Assembly (NCBI GenBank): GCA_050694055.1
Contig: JBOGWX010000145.1
Span: forward strand, 1-5,634
Source: WHSV01 sp050694055
GTDB taxonomy: Bacteria > Actinomycetota > CADDZG01 > WHSQ01
DNA length: 5,634 nt
Direction of reading: 5' to 3'
A model generated the notes under the pieces. It was not told the DNA's origin, did not search any database, and saw only the letters and a program-made list of their open reading frames with translations. Position numbers and translations under genes: made by a program. Positions 4,922 to 5,634 of this stretch are shown here, in pieces. How positions within the stretch are numbered: position 1 is the first letter of the stretch; each line of letters begins with the position of its first letter.

Positions 4922-5320
4922 TCAGACGAAATGGACGCGTTCTCGTAGCCAGGAGGCGAGCCACGCTTCGTCGACCTCGTGCCCAGCGACGGCGAGCATG
5001 GCTTGTTCTGCCTCGTCGACATCGGGCGGATCCGGGGTCCACCTCCCGCTGTTGAGGTCGATGAAGAGCACGAGTGCCGCCCACGCGGCGCGCTTGTTGC
5101 CGTCTACCAGCGAGTGGTTCCACGACAGCCGACACGTGAGCACCGCTGCCTTGTCGAACAGGTCGGGGTAGAACTCTTCCCCGCCGAAGGTCGCCGACGG
5201 TGCGTGCAGCGCCGAGTCAGCAAGATCGATGCGGCTCGTCTTGCCAAGAACGGTCGCGTCCGCGCCGGTGACCTGCTCGGCGAGCCACAGGTACTCGGCG
5301 AGGTCGAGATAGCGCGTCAC
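4922..5320 (-). CDS. doc: Doc/Fic family toxin (death-on-curing)
   Basis: This 132-residue protein is the toxin of a type II toxin-antitoxin pair. The family signature is WNHSLVDGNKRAAWAAL (67-83), with the Fic motif H69-x-x-x-D73-G-N75-K76-R77. As in phage P1 Doc, the second glycine of the canonical HxFx(D/E)GNGR motif is a lysine. P1 Doc is known to phosphorylate elongation factor EF-Tu and halt translation, so a similar kinase activity is likely here; that is inference from the family. The phenylalanine usual at motif position 3 is leucine. YLDLAEYLWLAEQVTG (4-19) is the typical Doc N-terminus, and the length is normal. The GTG start at 5318-5320 overlaps the antitoxin stop as GTGA and has no good ribosome binding site, so translation depends on the antitoxin frame, a usual way to keep antitoxin in excess. 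Confidence 0.93.
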   Translation of the reverse strand: MTRYLDLAEYLWLAEQVTGADATVLGKTSRIDLADSALHAPSATFGGEEFYPDLFDKAAVLTCRLSWNHSLVDGNKRAAWAALVLFIDLNSGRWTPDPPDVDEAEQAMLAVAGHEVDEAWLASWLRERVHFV

Positions 5321-5526
5321 TTGGCCAGACGGTCGAGTAGCTCCTTGTCGCGCGCGAGCAGCTTCTTGGCACGGGACGTGAAGTCCTTGTCGGCACGGAC
5401 TCGAGCGATCTCGGCGGCGAGAGACTCCACGATGAGGTGGTTCACGCTCGTGCCCTTCACCCGAGCAACCGCCTCGGCCTCATCCGCGAGCTCTTCGGGA
5501 AGGCGCACGGTCGTCTGCTTCGCCAT
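5317..5526 (-). CDS. Ribbon-helix-helix antitoxin of the Doc pair
   Basis: This 69-residue protein has KQTTVRLPEELADEAEAVAR (3-22) as a DNA-contacting beta strand plus first helix, a short GTS turn (25-27), and the second helix SVNHLIVESLAAEIARVRA (27-45). This is the MetJ/Arc/CopG-type fold. The charged C-terminal part (46-69) is the likely toxin-binding tail, disordered when free. It is expected to neutralise the Doc-like toxin whose start overlaps its stop, and to repress its own promoter as a dimer. P1 Doc is paired with Phd, a different fold, so this is a swapped-antitoxin arrangement of a kind also annotated in other actinobacteria. I chose the ATG at 5524-5526 because it directly precedes the conserved strand; ATGs at 5547 and a more distant start would add unrelated residues. 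The ribosome binding site is weak for all. Confidence 0.88.
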   Translation of the reverse strand: MAKQTTVRLPEELADEAEAVARVKGTSVNHLIVESLAAEIARVRADKDFTSRAKKLLARDKELLDRLAK

Positions 5527-5533
5527 GAAGCCA

Positions 5534-5549
5534 TGATATCGCGACATCA
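5534..5549. promoter_or_regulatory. Near-perfect palindrome, probable operator of the toxin-antitoxin operon
   Basis: TGATATCGCGACATCA is a 16-bp palindrome with one mismatched pair (positions 5 and 12) and lies 7 bp upstream of the antitoxin ATG. Ribbon-helix-helix antitoxins usually bind short palindromes near their own promoter, so this is the best operator candidate. No binding data can be drawn from sequence alone. Confidence 0.55.
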
Positions 5550-5559
5550 CGAGAAGACG

Positions 5560-5584
5560 AGACGCGAACAAGCGACTCGCGTCT
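5560..5584. repeat. 8-bp perfect inverted repeat in the antitoxin leader
   Basis: AGACGCGA (5560-5567) and TCGCGTCT (5577-5584) are perfect inverted copies around a 9-nt centre. The site lies between the -10-like box and the antitoxin start, so it could be a second operator or an mRNA leader hairpin. Confidence 0.5.
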
Positions 5585-5611
5585 GTCCTCGACGCACCTA
5601 CAGAGGTTCGC

Positions 5612-5617
5612 ATAATA
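5612..5617 (-). promoter_or_regulatory. -10-like box for the toxin-antitoxin operon
   Basis: The minus strand reads TGTATTATG, giving TATTAT, a 5 of 6 match to the TATAAT consensus. It is notably AT-rich in this GC-rich DNA. The matching -35 element would lie just past the window edge, so the promoter is incomplete here. It would give an antitoxin leader of roughly 80 nt. Confidence 0.45.
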
Positions 5618-5634
5618 CAGTGACATTCTGGTCA

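Noticed and set aside
1..5634. Integron cassette array (small co-oriented genes, a toxin-antitoxin pair)
   Set aside because: I found no attC-type sites with the expected paired core motifs between genes, and there is no integrase. The 50-bp repeat occurs only twice and not between each gene.

Overview
The window is high-GC DNA with the composition and codon use of an actinomycete (Actinomycetota). Start codons include GTG, many adjacent genes overlap by 4 bp, and most nearest relatives by motif are common actinobacterial enzyme families. The species cannot be told from the sequence. Every gene I can support lies on the minus strand; the plus-strand reading frames are shadows of these genes. 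Text below follows plus coordinates, so transcription runs from right to left.

Right end (4922-5620): a toxin-antitoxin operon. A ribbon-helix-helix antitoxin (5317-5526) overlaps by 4 bp a Doc/Fic-family toxin (4922-5320) with the motif HSLVDGNKR. A -10-like box, a 25-bp hairpin/dyad and a 16-bp near-perfect palindrome lie upstream of the antitoxin and are the likely autoregulatory region. A 438-bp stretch without a recognisable gene (4484-4921) follows. It holds two GC-rich hairpins and a 12-bp palindrome just before the next operon.

Middle (2188-4483): a dihydrofolate-reductase-family protein (RibD C-terminal fold, 3926-4483) is coupled by an ATGA overlap to a glyoxalase/VOC protein with all four expected metal ligands (3513-3929). 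Directly after the VOC stop codon, in the same frame, comes the body of an alpha/beta hydrolase that has lost its N-terminal quarter and any usable start codon upstream of its catalytic serine (2865-3512): a deletion pseudogene. A second dihydrofolate-reductase-family gene (2188-2772) follows, with a strong ribosome binding site and a GTG start. Downstream of it is a short, probably frameshifted remnant of a YdeI-like gene (1944-2126).

Left end (1-1943): an SRPBCC/polyketide-cyclase-like protein (974-1468) and a second VOC protein (256-726). This two-gene block is bracketed by a 50-bp direct repeat (1-50 and 1566-1615, 47 of 50 identical). Each copy holds a small hairpin and is followed by gene-free DNA that can fold into further stems. 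The best is a 10-bp stem at 1651-1681. The right copy abuts a sequence resembling the terminal inverted repeat of an IS3-type element (1536-1561). I read this as debris of mobile DNA, or as a structured non-coding element present twice.

Taken together this looks like an accessory region: small cytoplasmic enzymes of uncertain substrate in short operons, two decayed genes, a toxin-antitoxin module and repeat-flanked cargo. I do not see a clear new multi-gene system. The least explained part is the repeated, structured non-coding sequence at 1-180 and 1536-1821.
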